Assembly: GCF_047495875.1 (NCBI RefSeq) | Contig: NC_092463.1 | Coordinates: forward strand, 14,379,224-14,443,223 | Direction of reading: 5' to 3' | Length of the DNA: 64,000 nucleotides | From: Pithys albifrons albifrons | Taxonomy: Eukaryota > Chordata > Aves > Passeriformes > Thamnophilidae | Part shown: piece by piece, positions 1 to 10,270 of the stretch | How positions within the stretch are numbered: position 1 is the stretch's first letter | Layout of the letters: the number at the start of each line of letters is the position of its first letter | Translations under genes and position numbers: made by a program | The notes under the pieces: model-generated | The model's input: only the letters and a program-made list of their open reading frames with translations | What the model was told of the DNA's origin: nothing | Databases searched by the model: none

Positions 1-1914
1 CAGCAAAAAAGTATAATGCTGAAGAGGAAGGCATTGCATTTAAGGGTAAATGAGGAAAAAGCACAGTTCAACAAGCAATGGACTAGAGTCAGGGTTAGTA
101 CAGAAAGGTAATAGCATTTGTTAAACCAATTGACATAGTTAGAAAAGAACAGAAAAGGTTTCAGGCATGCAACCCTTCTTCAGATCTGAAACAGCAGGGA
201 ATACAGTGAAACTTTTCAGATACTGGATTTCTTATTACCCACCCACAAACAATGTCAGAATCCTGACTGTCAGAGGAGGCATAGATTAATGACAGGTGAT
301 ACCATCTGAATTATTAAAAATACTGCCTCCCAGAAGGAATTAAGATACCACCAATATACGTTATGCTACTAAACCTCTTGGGCAAGGATTTAATTGGATT
401 AGAAGGCGGCAGTTTTGGAGGCCTGTTCTCATTCCATTGATAACTCCTTACTTTTGCTTTTAATTTTTTTGGAAGATAGCACAAATTCTAGGGTTCACCT
501 GCAGCATAACTTGATCTTAGACGCACAGTTGACCCTATAAGCAGATCAGCACTGTTTTGTTTTTCATGTAGGTGGGAGGAAGAGAAGTGCTCTCAGCTGG
601 ATGGTAGAGAGCAGCTCCAGCTCCCACATCATCCAAGCATGCAGGTTGCACCCCCTAATTCTGTAAAGAATATCTTAAGAGAGGCATATAAAGTCCAAAA
701 CATGCAATATGAGGCTCATCTATCCCATGAGGGACAGAGTAGAAGATTGCATAGAGAAGCACAGACCAATATTTAGTGAGATAAAACATTCTCAGCTTCA
801 CTTTACTATTACTGTTTAGCCATTGCCTCTCTTTTCAGTGATGATATTATCACAGAGTTTAGGTTTTCCTCAGATTGTTTCCCACAGATGATCAAGTGTT
901 GTGTCCTGTACTTAGCAGGGATATGTGTGCATGAATGTTTTAGAGTAAGGATTCATGGTGAAGGATGACAAACACCTGGAGCACTCTTGCAGTCATTAGA
1001 AATTTAGGGGTTTCAGCAACTTCCAGAGTCAGAGCTTGACATAGCACCTTTTACTGAATTCATTGTAATAAGGGCAATATCAACCTCCAAAGACCTTCCA
1101 TTTCACTTTAAACTACAACAGTAACAGTGACGTGTTAGAATGGCAGACTGCTCTCCAACTACTGTTATTTATTGCAGCAACTCCTGGAGGACCAGAGGGT
1201 GAAGACCCTCTTGTACTTGGTGTTGTTCATGATATACAGTAAATTGTAGTCCCTGTCCCTGGAGCTCCAACACTAGTAATCTGACACACAACTTAAATAT
1301 TTAATACACTTTCCCTACCAATGTAAATACCTCACTCACATCAACATACTACAAGATAAAATACAATGTTTCATGGTGTAGTAATCTGAACAGTAATCTG
1401 AATATTAATTAATATTTCTTGCAGTTTTCCTTTCCTTTAGAGGACTGAGTATGAGAGGCTGAGAGATGCATCTGCCATATGTGCTTCTCATGCTAACACA
1501 AGAGGTTATATCGAAGGGCAAGCATGCTACTGGTGAAGTGAATAAACCCACTGACACATACAGGGAAAAATTCCATATTTTCATACACCAAATTAAAAAA
1601 ATGTGTGTTGACTTCTAGAGACTTTTAGGAAAGGAAGACTTCTAGAGAACAAAAATACTATGCCTGAAAGAGTTGCTCCTACAGAATTCTGCGGGAGCAA
1701 GGATGGTGCATCTGGGAAAAATAACTATTTCTGTCATCTACATAAGTCCATCTTCTTTCAGAAAAAAAAAAAAAAGGGGGGCAACTTCTCTGAGTATTAC
1801 AGCTGCAAACCCATTAGCACTGTCACATTTCAGAAATACTATTGTGAGTGCCTCTCACACTGACATCACTTACTGTGTATAATAAAACCATCACCTTTTC
1901 TCTTGGCCAGGCCC
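1..1914. other. Unique AT-rich non-coding DNA
   Basis: I see no gene, repeat family or RNA in this stretch. The only local structure is a 14-base A run followed directly by a G run at about 1,762-1,781. Two overlapping short frames of under 70 codons cross that homopolymer and have no recognisable domain, so they are treated as chance. Confidence 0.6.
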
Positions 1915-2480
1915 ACAGCTTAGTAGGTTCTCTGGTTTCTTTCCTTTCAATTTTCTCCCCTTCAAGCAGCCTGTATCCAAATTCTACCCTTTCTCCTTAA
2001 ATTGTGTCTTCAACAGTCAGATGTTTCTTTCTGATCATGTCTCTGAAACACTTGTCCAGGCCTTCGTCTCCTGCTTTTACCCTAACTACCTCATCCACTA
2101 CAGCTCTTCTTTTCTAGCCTCTCACATATCCATATTACCTTCTTCTCTACACATTCCTTCACAGCTAAGGAACATCTGCCTTGCCTTTCAATCTGACCTG
2201 ATATATCTTTCCCACACCTTGAATCCATCAATCCCCTGATTATGATATTTGAGCTCCTTCCCCCCCTTTCAGAACTTTGCTCTGCTTATTTATTCAGGTT
2301 GGCCCTTACTAAACCTCCTCCCCATCACTCTGGCAGCAATTCCAGCTTTGACTCCCTGTTTCTCTGTCAAACTAATAATGGTCTCTTCCTTGGTACCCTT
2401 TTTTTTAGCCAAATAGCAAGGCCACTGCCCTATCTTTCTTTTAAATTCCTTGTCAATACATTCTTCTAATGAAATGCCTA
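1915..2480. other. Pyrimidine-rich strand-asymmetric segment
   Basis: The + strand is strongly enriched in C and T for over 500 bases, unlike its flanks. Two short open frames (72 and 75 codons) lie here in different frames. Their serine, leucine and proline content follows from the CT bias. A faint resemblance to the pyrimidine-rich coding strand of an ancient non-LTR reverse transcriptase was considered around 2,045-2,130, but no catalytic motif is visible. It may be an old decayed repeat or simply biased sequence. Confidence 0.35.
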
Positions 2481-3939
2481 CATGAAAAAGTGCAACAAAG
2501 ACTGGTAAAAATGCTGGGGTAGGAGTGGAGATTATGAGACTACTTTTGCCTAAAGCATTCAGAACAAAAACTGCAAATACTTCCCCTCCTGCCTACTCAC
2601 TGAGGATTTACAGACCAAGGTCTGTGCTTGACCACTGGTCCCTTTCTGATGGAGCTTGTTGCCTGTGGCTTTACCAAATCTATCAGTCAGGACAAATGCC
2701 ACCTCAGCCTCCATTTCCACATTGCCCATCAAATTTGAAGCTGAATGGATTTTAACTGAGGGCAGAATTTGGCCTGTTTCCTTAATTAAATATGGCCCTG
2801 TCAGAAAGCTCTTACATTAACTAGGGACAAAAAGAAAGGGAGAAGAAAAATTAAATTATGAAGAAAGGGTTTAAATCAGAAAAGTCATTAAAGAGACATC
2901 ATTAAATATATGGGAATTTAAGCAGCTTTTAACAAAGAATGCAGATGGAAAGAAAGCCTAACTGTATTTTAAAATCTGACAATTATGTTCTGCTTTATAA
3001 ATCCTAATCTTTAAAAGACAATGCTACTGTACCAATGTACCAAGGGTAGGGAAAATTTTTCATGCAAAGTCAATGACAATCCTAAAATTCAAGGACAGAT
3101 AAGAGGTATAGTTCAATCTCATGTTTATAAAGTGCTATCCATCCACACTTGCATAATATATTTTTGCAGAATCCTAAATCACCTAATAGTGTGATAAAAT
3201 GCATGTTGGCTCAAGTGCCAGCATCAGAATGTTGCAATAAATTAAGTTCTAATACAGAAGCAGAGCTGTACATATTTATCTATGCACAAATAGGCATTTG
3301 CACACATACATAAAACATATGACCAAAATCACAAAACAAAAATCCTGATTCTACATTTCTGTAAGAGGACAAAACTTCGAGCAATGTAAATTTAAAGTGA
3401 ACTACATAGTGCAAAACCTTAGTCCTACATAACTGCATATGTGGATCTTGTAGATCCTGTAAGATTCCTACTGAGTTCAATTAGAGTAGGTACTTGAGCA
3501 CTAAGTGAATATCACATTAAAAGAAGATTAATATCCAGAATCAGCAATTAACTGATATGTGCTCTATTGAAATTATATGGACATAACTATATATATGTAA
3601 ATAATCAGGCTTTCTAAAACTCACTCAGTTACCCAGGACCATTAAAAACTTTAGAGTTTAATTTTTCCAACTAGCATTACTCTGCTTTTATGGTATTTTC
3701 TATACCTAGTATATAGAATATCTAAAGAATTTTAAGATAAAGTTACTGACTTGCAATTCTATTTATAAGAATTTTAATGTAAATGCTCTCTATTCTGTCA
3801 GTTGTAAAATTTAAAGTGTAGTAATTTAACCTGTATTCTCTGTTTTAAGCAGACTGCTCTAAGAGTTTCTGTGTATCACCAGTAGCTGCAAAGAGGCTAT
3901 TACTGTGGGAACTGAATATCACCTTAGTGTACTCTATAT
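2481..3939. other. Unique AT-rich non-coding DNA
   Basis: No gene, RNA or repeat family is recognisable. Open frames are short, lack domains and do not form exon-like chains with splice sites. Confidence 0.55.
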
Positions 3940-4270
3940 GTAACAACAATGTATATTTTTTTAAGAAAAAAATAGCTGGCTAAGGCCAACATTTTCCTCA
4001 TTTACTTTATATTGATATATGACAATCCTGATAAGAAAGAAATAGACCTGCCGTATTTATAATGAATCATTTTATAATCAAAGACTGTATATTAACCTGG
4101 TCTCTGGCCAACCTAGCACCTGGCTGCCAAGTTCATAATTACACTGTTCTACAGTGAAGGGTATGAAATAAATTAATTTCATGCTATTTTTGGTCTCATT
4201 TTAAAATACATTTATTAGCTGGCTAGTGTGGACAATAATTAAAGTTTGCTTATTCAGGTCTTGATTTTCC
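3940..4270. promoter_or_regulatory. Candidate conserved non-coding element
   Basis: This block has no repeat signature and no coding frame. It carries several homeodomain-type cores (TAAT, ATTA, TAATTA) and mixed, non-simple sequence, a texture typical of conserved developmental enhancers in vertebrate gene deserts. This is a judgement of appearance only. No alignment was possible and conservation is not shown. Confidence 0.22.
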
Positions 4271-4689
4271 CTGTTTAAATTCTTTTTGATGTCTCTTTGC
4301 TCCATACTCTCAAAACCAACCCATTTTTAATACCTATTTTACATGTTCTTTCTTTGCTTACTGTTTTCATACTTTACAGGCTTGTTCCAACTTGTTTTTT
4401 AGAAAGAACTTCAAAATATATATGTATATATTAACCCCAAATCCAACAAGTCTAAAGCTAAAATCATGAACATGCTTAATATAAAATTGCATTTGGATTT
4501 CTGACTTCCGTGGCACATCCACCTATAATGATACATTACTTATCAATCCCTCATTTTTAATGTCAGGCATGTTATGTTAAGCTAGCTTGTTCAAGCAATG
4601 GATTTACTGATTAGTTCCTGTTTTGGTTTATAATTGTTCAATGATTTCCTCAATATTAGCTTAACCAAAAAGCTTATATATATATAATT

Positions 4690-5230
4690 CTTTGCAATAT
4701 GCTTGACAGAAACACAGAAACATTCATGAGAGAATAACAGTTTAAGTTAATCAATAAAGGTTTTGTCAAGACTTTTTATTTATAGCTAATGCAAATGTTA
4801 AAAAAATGTTACAGCCATTAATTATTAGCAGGTTTTTTAAAGCACAAAGTAAGAGTTGAATAAATGTACTTTAAGACACTTAAAGCCCAGGCATTCTTTT
4901 TAAAATGACTAGCTAAAGAGCCCCTTGGGCTGTCTTTTTACTGCTTTTCAAAGCTCTAATAGCACTTTTTCACCAAAGACACACCCCTTGAATCCTCGGA
5001 GAGATACAATAGCATAATTGTTCTTTTAGGTTTTAAGGCCTTGACATATCTGTCACTGAAAGAACAGTGAATAATAATACCAGAACTATTTTATGCAAAT
5101 TCCACTTAAAGGTTTCAAGATTTTTGTGAGACGGATCTTGCCTCCTTGTTGACAGTTTTATTGTCACATTAGCTTTACATGAGAAAGTGGCAAAGTTTTC
5201 CTCTTTGTTAAATAATACCCCATTTTAAAA
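4690..5230. promoter_or_regulatory. Candidate conserved non-coding element
   Basis: About 0.5 kb of non-repetitive sequence with TAATTA-like cores (for example ATTAATTATTA near 4,817), ATGCAAAT-like words and moderately complex composition, and no open frame of note. It resembles the cores of conserved enhancers but could be ordinary unique DNA. A short (TA)n run lies just upstream at about 4,675-4,687. Confidence 0.25.
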
Positions 5231-5390
5231 TCTTTTCGATAAAGTTAAAAACAAATACAAAAACAATGAGATGGAAACATCAATTTGGAAAGGTATCAAA
5301 GGAGAAAATAGTAGTCACTTGTAGGAATTTTCCCCACTAGCTTTCATTTTTCAAATTATAAGTCACACTCATTATAATGTGTAATATGTA

Positions 5391-5423
5391 CAAAGTGAAT
5401 ATTTACTTGCATATATGTGTATA
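5391..5423. repeat. AT/TG-rich imperfect hairpin
   Basis: TATATGTGT and its reverse complement ACACATATA face each other across a short spacer, with extra alternating purine-pyrimidine bases around them. It could extrude as a cruciform or be a decayed (TA/TG) microsatellite. No function is claimed. Confidence 0.4.
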
Positions 5424-5740
5424 TTTACACACACATATAGGGTTATGAATAAAACATATCAGGATGTGTATTCTTAGGCTAGTCAATGATGAATTGCTTA
5501 TATCTCAAGGTCGCAAAGCTACCAAATACTTTCTGTGTATATATGTTCATAGGCAGCCGACTGTATACAAACAAAATGCATACTAATGTGTTGCAGCTAC
5601 TAGATTCAGTTGGCAAAAAAAGGGGTAAGAGAAATACATGCATACATCATAGAAGGTGCTTCCAGGTCAGAGTTGCAAAATTTGCTGAGATGCAGAGATG
5701 TGATGAAGATGCCATCCAAGATAACAGTGACAAGTTCATC

Positions 5741-5982
5741 TGTGGTGGTTTAACCCCAGACTGCAACTGAGTACCACACGGCCACTCACTCACTCCCTGC
5801 AGGTGGGATAGGAGAGAGAATAGGAGGGGTAAAAGGAGGAAAACTCATGGCTTGTAAAAACAGCACTGTTTAGCAGCGACTAAAACATGTGTGTAACCAA
5901 CATTATTATCCTAAATTCAAAGTACAGCATTGTACTAGCTACTAGGAAGAAAATTAACTCTATCCCAGCCAAAACTATGACA
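5741..5982 (-). mobile_element. Internally deleted solo LTR of an avian endogenous retrovirus
   Basis: The block opens with TGTGGTGGTTTAACCCCAG and closes with ATCCCAGCCAAAACTATGACA. I recognise these as the two ends of an LTR family widespread in neoavian genomes, which on the minus strand starts like TGTGCTGGTTTTGGCTGGG. The canonical LTR is several hundred bases longer. Here about 120 bases of one end join directly to about 120 bases of the other, so the middle (much of U3/R) is deleted. There is no internal retroviral coding sequence, so it is a solo LTR. A clean target-site duplication was not found, consistent with age. Family placement (ERVL-like) is from memory; strand follows that recalled orientation. 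Confidence 0.7.
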
Positions 5983-6489
5983 TCTAAGATACATTTACAA
6001 ATATTCTTAAATATAGTATTTGTGAATGTATCTTAAATGGAACCTGCAGCCTATCTACTTCACTTGCAAACAGTATAGTATAGATCTCTACAGAATTTAT
6101 AGAGAAAATCATCTGCAAAAAGTGTTTTTCTCTCTGCTACACTGAAAACAATTCTTCATTTTGCCATACTAACCTGTTCACTCAGCAATATAAAGAAGTA
6201 ACTTTAATCTGAGATAGAACAGTCTTTTTATTTAAGTTTAAAAGTATATTCAGAATTCCTCAGATTATGGCTCTAGAACCAGTCTAGTCCAGACCCAAGG
6301 CTTGTGACTCATGTCTCTCTCAAACTGCACTATGATAGGAAGAGTAAGAATGACTACAGAAAACACAGGTTTAAAGAACAGGAGATGCAGCTGGGGATCA
6401 CATCCCACATTTTTGTGAATGACTGTAGTATAGAAGTAGAGGAAACCATTTTCCTTTCCTATAGGGTCGTCACTAGCATTGATTGATTG
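5983..6489. other. Unique AT-rich non-coding DNA
   Basis: No recognisable gene or repeat. Part of it may still belong to the distal end of the adjacent 5S-derived repeat, whose 3' boundary on the minus strand is not clear. Confidence 0.4.
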
Positions 6490-6793
6490 ATGGCTAGGCT
6501 TCACGAATGCAGATTTGGGAAGGACTCTACCCATATGGGTGTGTCCCTTGAGCCTGTGCAGTAGATTTTTTAGGTGAGGCACAGCATGCGCGGAACTGGC
6601 CCCACCCTTCAACTTCTGAGGTTCATCTGCCACGGCCGAGTGAGCTTGGACGGTGACAGTGAAGTCTTCAGGAATAGAACCTACAGCCCCTGGTATTCCC
6701 AGGAGGTCTCCCATCCAAGTACTAACCGGGGCTGACCCTGCTTAGCCTCCTAGATCTGACAGGATCAGGCATCAGGGTGGCATTTAACTGCCT
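6490..6793 (-). repeat. 5S rRNA-derived chimeric repeat (SINE or retropseudogene)
   Basis: On the minus strand, about 6,793 down to 6,679 aligns with vertebrate 5S rRNA. From GCTAAGCAGGG (6,746) to CTGTAGG (6,680) I count six mismatches in 67 bases. The internal promoter is the best-preserved part: box A as GGCTAAGCAGGGTC and box C as TGGATGGGAGACC. The 5' third is more decayed, with a few bases missing. Downstream of the 5S end, about 190 bases (6,490-6,679) contain several CpGs and differ in composition from the flanks. They read as a continuous open frame on the minus strand but match no protein I know. A 5S-headed element with an unrelated body fits a 5S-type SINE. A broken 5S gene next to unrelated DNA is the alternative. 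Confidence 0.65.
6679..6793 (-). pseudogene. 5S rRNA-like sequence (non-functional copy)
   Basis: This is the 5S-homologous part of the chimeric repeat above. It is not a working 5S gene. The first roughly 45 bases carry many substitutions and a short deletion that would disrupt helix I and loop A pairing. There is no T-run terminator right after the 5S end, and no tandem 5S array surrounds it. Retention of the internal control region means pol III initiation from it, driving the minus strand, cannot be excluded. Confidence 0.75.
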
Positions 6794-8260
6794 TCTCTAG
6801 CACCCTTGCTTATAAATTCACAAATTCAGCCAGTTCAAAGAATAGGGCTCCCTGTAAGCCCAGCCTCCTTGGACAGGAACCCCAGAACAAAACACAAATT
6901 CCTTGCAGTGCAAGGAATGTAAAAATATCACAATATAATCCCAGTATTTAACCCTAGGAGTCAGTAAAATGTAACCACAGAGGCACAAATAATCTTTCCT
7001 GAAAATGAGAGAGGAGAAGATAAGAATTGTGGGATATGGTTCCATAAGGTGTTCATGAGCAGGGATGTGTCCAAAGATATAGAACTCCTCTGCATACAAA
7101 TAGTGGGAAGAGAAGATTCACAGAATCCAAGAGATTAATGCTGTGCAAGTGTTTTTCCAATGGGTTTTCCATTCTTCAAATGTACTCTTGTACATTTATA
7201 TCATGCCTCTAATTTGACTGTTTTCAAAGCTTTGTCTCAACTTATAGACACTCATTTGATTGTGCAGGTGTGCAGAGCTACCCAGTCCTGGTGGAAAGAT
7301 AGCTCTGCTCAAGGGCATGCTATGAATCTGTATGATTATGAAAATAATCCTGGGATATTTAATATTCATGAGGAGCAAACATGACCTCCAATTTTAAGCT
7401 CTTGCCTGATAGCACTATTACAGAGTAAACTGCACAGGACTGTAGTATAATAAAGAGTTATTTTGCATAAAGTTTTGCAAAATCTACTACATACAATGTA
7501 AAATGGATTCATACTATTTTTATACTGAATTCAGCTGCATACATTTTTAGTACTGAAAGTCATGAAAGACCTAGTTCCAGCCTACCTAGTTTTCTTTTGA
7601 TTTAAACTTAGAAAAAATATCAGATTCAAATTTACCAATTTTATTTGCAAAAAATGTGGACTTTCATAGGATTCTTCACTCTCAGTACTGAGTTAATAAA
7701 TACCTCTAATGTGCAAAAATCCAGATTTTCATTTGTAAAAGCAAAAGGATTGCTATTGACCAGATCAACTATGGTTCTGGTGGTGAACAGCAGCTCTACC
7801 AAACACCTGTACTGTAACCAAGAGAATTACTTGTAAGACTTCGTGATCAGCACTGTGAGAAATTCAACAGAGTGCTCAGTGAATCCAAAAGACACAGTGA
7901 TAATGAGACAGCTCCTTTAAGTCACAGAATTACAACAAAAAACCCCAATGTTCTATATATAGATTGGACAAATTCAAAGATGTCTCACGACTTCTTTTTC
8001 TGCCCTCCCCAAGCTGTTCTTTAAACAGTTCATACAATTCAGATGACAAGTACTCAATTAAATCCCCCACTGGCACAAGTTGGGCCTGCCTGGATTGTTG
8101 GATTTTCCATGGCAAATAGTCTTTTTGATAGGAACTATTGGGAAAGAAAAGCTCTTAGAGAAGAAATCTACCCAAAGTTAACTTAGGAGGTGGTATTCCA
8201 AGACATACAACCACCACAACACAAGGTATTTTTTGATGTGTATCATACTGTGAACATTTC
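6794..8260. other. Unique non-coding DNA
   Basis: No gene or repeat is recognisable. Open frames of 60-93 codons on both strands show no domain and overlap each other. Confidence 0.5.
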
Positions 8261-9240
8261 AGAATCACAGAATATTCCCAGTTGGAAGAGACACACAAGG
8301 ATCATTGAGTCCAGCTTCTGGCCTTGCACGGGACAATCCCCAAGGGTCACACCATGTGCTCAAGTATATCGTTCAAATGCTTCAGGTTTGGTGCTGTAAC
8401 CACCTCCCTGGAGAGCCTGTTCCAGTGCCCAACCACCCTCTGGGTGAAGAACCGTTTTCTAGCTTTCAACCTAAACCTCCCCTGACAAAATTTCAACCAT
8501 TCCCTTGGGTCCTGTCACTGGTCACCACAGATAAGAGATCAGTGGCTGCCCCTCCTCTTCCCCCATGAGGAAGTTGTAACGGCAGTGATGTCTCCCCTCA
8601 GTCTCCTCCAGGCTCACCAGACCAAGTGCCCTCAGCCACTCCTCATAGGCTCCCCTCAAGGCCCTTCACCATCTTCATTACCCTTCTTTGGACACCGTCT
8701 AATGGCTTAATATCTTCCTTATATTGTGGTGCCCAAAACTGCACATAATATTCAATGAGGGGCCGCTCCAGTGCAGAGCATAGCAGGACAATCCCCTCCC
8801 TCAACCAGCTGCTGATGCGTTGACTGATAACCCCCAGGACAGGGCTGGCCCTCCTGGATGCCAGGGCACTGCTGACTCAGATTCAACTTGCCATCAACCA
8901 GAACCCTCAGGTCCCTTTCTATGGCACTGCTTTCCAGCATTTTATTCCCCAGTCTGCACATACATCCAGGGTAGCCCCATCCAAGCTGCAGAATCTGGCA
9001 CTTTCTCTTGTTGAACTTTATGTGGATGGTGATTGCCCAGTCCTCTGATTTGATGAGGTCTCCCTGCAGGGTCTCCCTGACCTCAAGGGAGTGAACACCT
9101 CCTCCCAGTTTTGTGTCACCTGCAAACTTGCTTAGTATCCCTTCCAGTTCCTGCATCCAAGTCATTTATGAAGATGTTGAAGAGCACTGGGCCAAACATG
9201 AAACCTTGCAGAATCCCACTGGGGAGCAGCCTGATGTTAC
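8261..9240 (-). mobile_element. CR1 LINE fragment, old, 5'-truncated
   Basis: Read on the minus strand, this is the 3' part of a CR1 retrotransposon. It spans the end of the reverse-transcriptase domain, the C-terminal region and the 3' UTR, and finishes in a CR1-type tail (CTGTGATTCTGA near 8,261). At 8,752-9,165 the frame still reads FAGDTKLGG, the decayed form of the FADD catalytic box, followed by the FNKRKCQILQLG and ERDLRVLVDGKL blocks typical of CR1. Frameshifts and stops break the rest. It is clearly more divergent than the copies at 16 kb and 52 kb, so it is an older insertion. Confidence 0.93.
8752..9165 (-). pseudogene. CR1 reverse-transcriptase C-terminal remnant
   Basis: An open frame of 137 codons inside the old CR1 copy. 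It begins just before the catalytic box, which reads FAGD so the first aspartate is lost, and runs through the thumb and C-terminal region before entering out-of-frame sequence. Palm motif A is missing because of the 5' truncation. It cannot encode an active enzyme; the initiating methionine is fortuitous. Confidence 0.85.
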
Positions 9241-9555
9241 CCCATTCACTGTTTGCTATTTACATTGCTTATATAACCACAAATTACAGGTTCAAACATT
9301 CAACATCCTTGAGGTGGCATTTCTTTTTAAGGTCAGTAGGTGCAAAGTGGTTGGATGCCAAAACTTTGCAGAGGAAGTGTGCAGCTACTGGGTCTGCTAG
9401 TAGGTAGAGCAGAACACATTTTTAGAGTGAGAAGTAGAGGTAGGGAGAAGGATGTGTTTTTTTCCTCTGTGTAGTGGCTCCAGAGGGGAAGATAGAAGAT
9501 GTTTGGACTTTCAGTTTGTTGATTTCTATCTGATGCTAGAAACAACTGAGTGACT
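9241..9555. other. Non-coding spacer between CR1 and SINE-like relic
   Basis: No gene is seen. Overlapping short frames on both strands extend out of the CR1 fragment by chance. Confidence 0.5.
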
Positions 9556-9662
9556 TAAATGAAGTGCCAAGAAACCTGGGAATAGAACCCAGTTTCAAGT
9601 CTTATAATCTTATTCTTGCCACCCCGCTTTTGACCACAGGGTCATCTCACCCACTGCACCAT
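9556..9662 (-). repeat. Possible tRNA-type SINE relic (MIR-like)
   Basis: On the minus strand TGGTGCAGTGGGT (9,649-9,661) resembles a pol III A box, and GGGTTCTATTCCC (9,578-9,590) matches the B-box consensus GGTTCRANTCC. The text after the B box, roughly TTGGCACTTCATTTAAGTCA, is reminiscent of the GCCACTTACTAGCTGTGTGA part of MIR elements. The A-B spacing of almost 60 bases is longer than usual, so an insertion or coincidence is possible. If real, it is a very old amniote SINE. Confidence 0.4.
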
Positions 9663-10270
9663 AGTCTGTTGATGGGGCAAAGATGAAAACGGTTTCTGAA
9701 TGCCTTCCATGTGAGCCACAGCAAATCTGAAATGGGGAATATCCTCTTTAGGCATCACAAGGGAACAGATGAGGATGGTAATGATTATGTATTTTATGGC
9801 TTCTTTGAAGACAGCAAGTGCCCCAAAAATGGTGGGTATGGGATCTAGATCAAGAGCCCACTGATCCCTCAGTTCATGAGGCCTGGAGCAGAGTGACCAA
9901 TCCCATTGCCTCAGCCAGGAACTGGGCAGCCAAGGGGGCACAGGTGGTAACACCAGCACCCAAAATTTGTCAGCTCCCTGGGAACAGACCAAAGTTAGGT
10001 TGGGAAGTGGCCCACAGGTGTCTTGGTGGGCCCCACAGCTGGGACAGGACATGGCCATGGGGAGCTGGAGATCAGCTTTGCTGCAGCATGGCTAGCCAGA
10101 GACCGTTGGCTCCAGGGAACTGAAATGAGGTTCTGGGCCAAGGGAAGAGTGGGGGGGCCCTGGGGGTAGCAGGAAAGGGTCCTTCAGGTCTATTAGTGCC
10201 CTGATGGGGGGAAATGTTTTGATTCACCTGCTTGGAGGTTTCAAGTATAAACCACCATTGCTGAGAAACT
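9663..10270. other. Less AT-rich unique block, no gene recognised
   Basis: The base composition shifts towards G and C compared with the surrounding desert. Open frames of 138 codons (minus) and 101 codons (plus) overlap here. Neither shows a known domain, and both contain Trp- and Pro-rich text typical of non-coding GC-richer DNA. It may be a decayed retroelement or retrocopy that I do not recognise. Confidence 0.35.

Noticed and set aside
6265..6714. 149-codon minus-strand frame over the 5S-derived repeat
   Set aside because: Its start lies inside 5S-homologous sequence and no protein family is recognisable; it is probably a fortuitous frame in a repeat.
6679..6793. Functional 5S rRNA gene
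   Set aside because: The 5' third is heavily substituted with a short deletion, no T-run terminator follows, and there is no tandem array.
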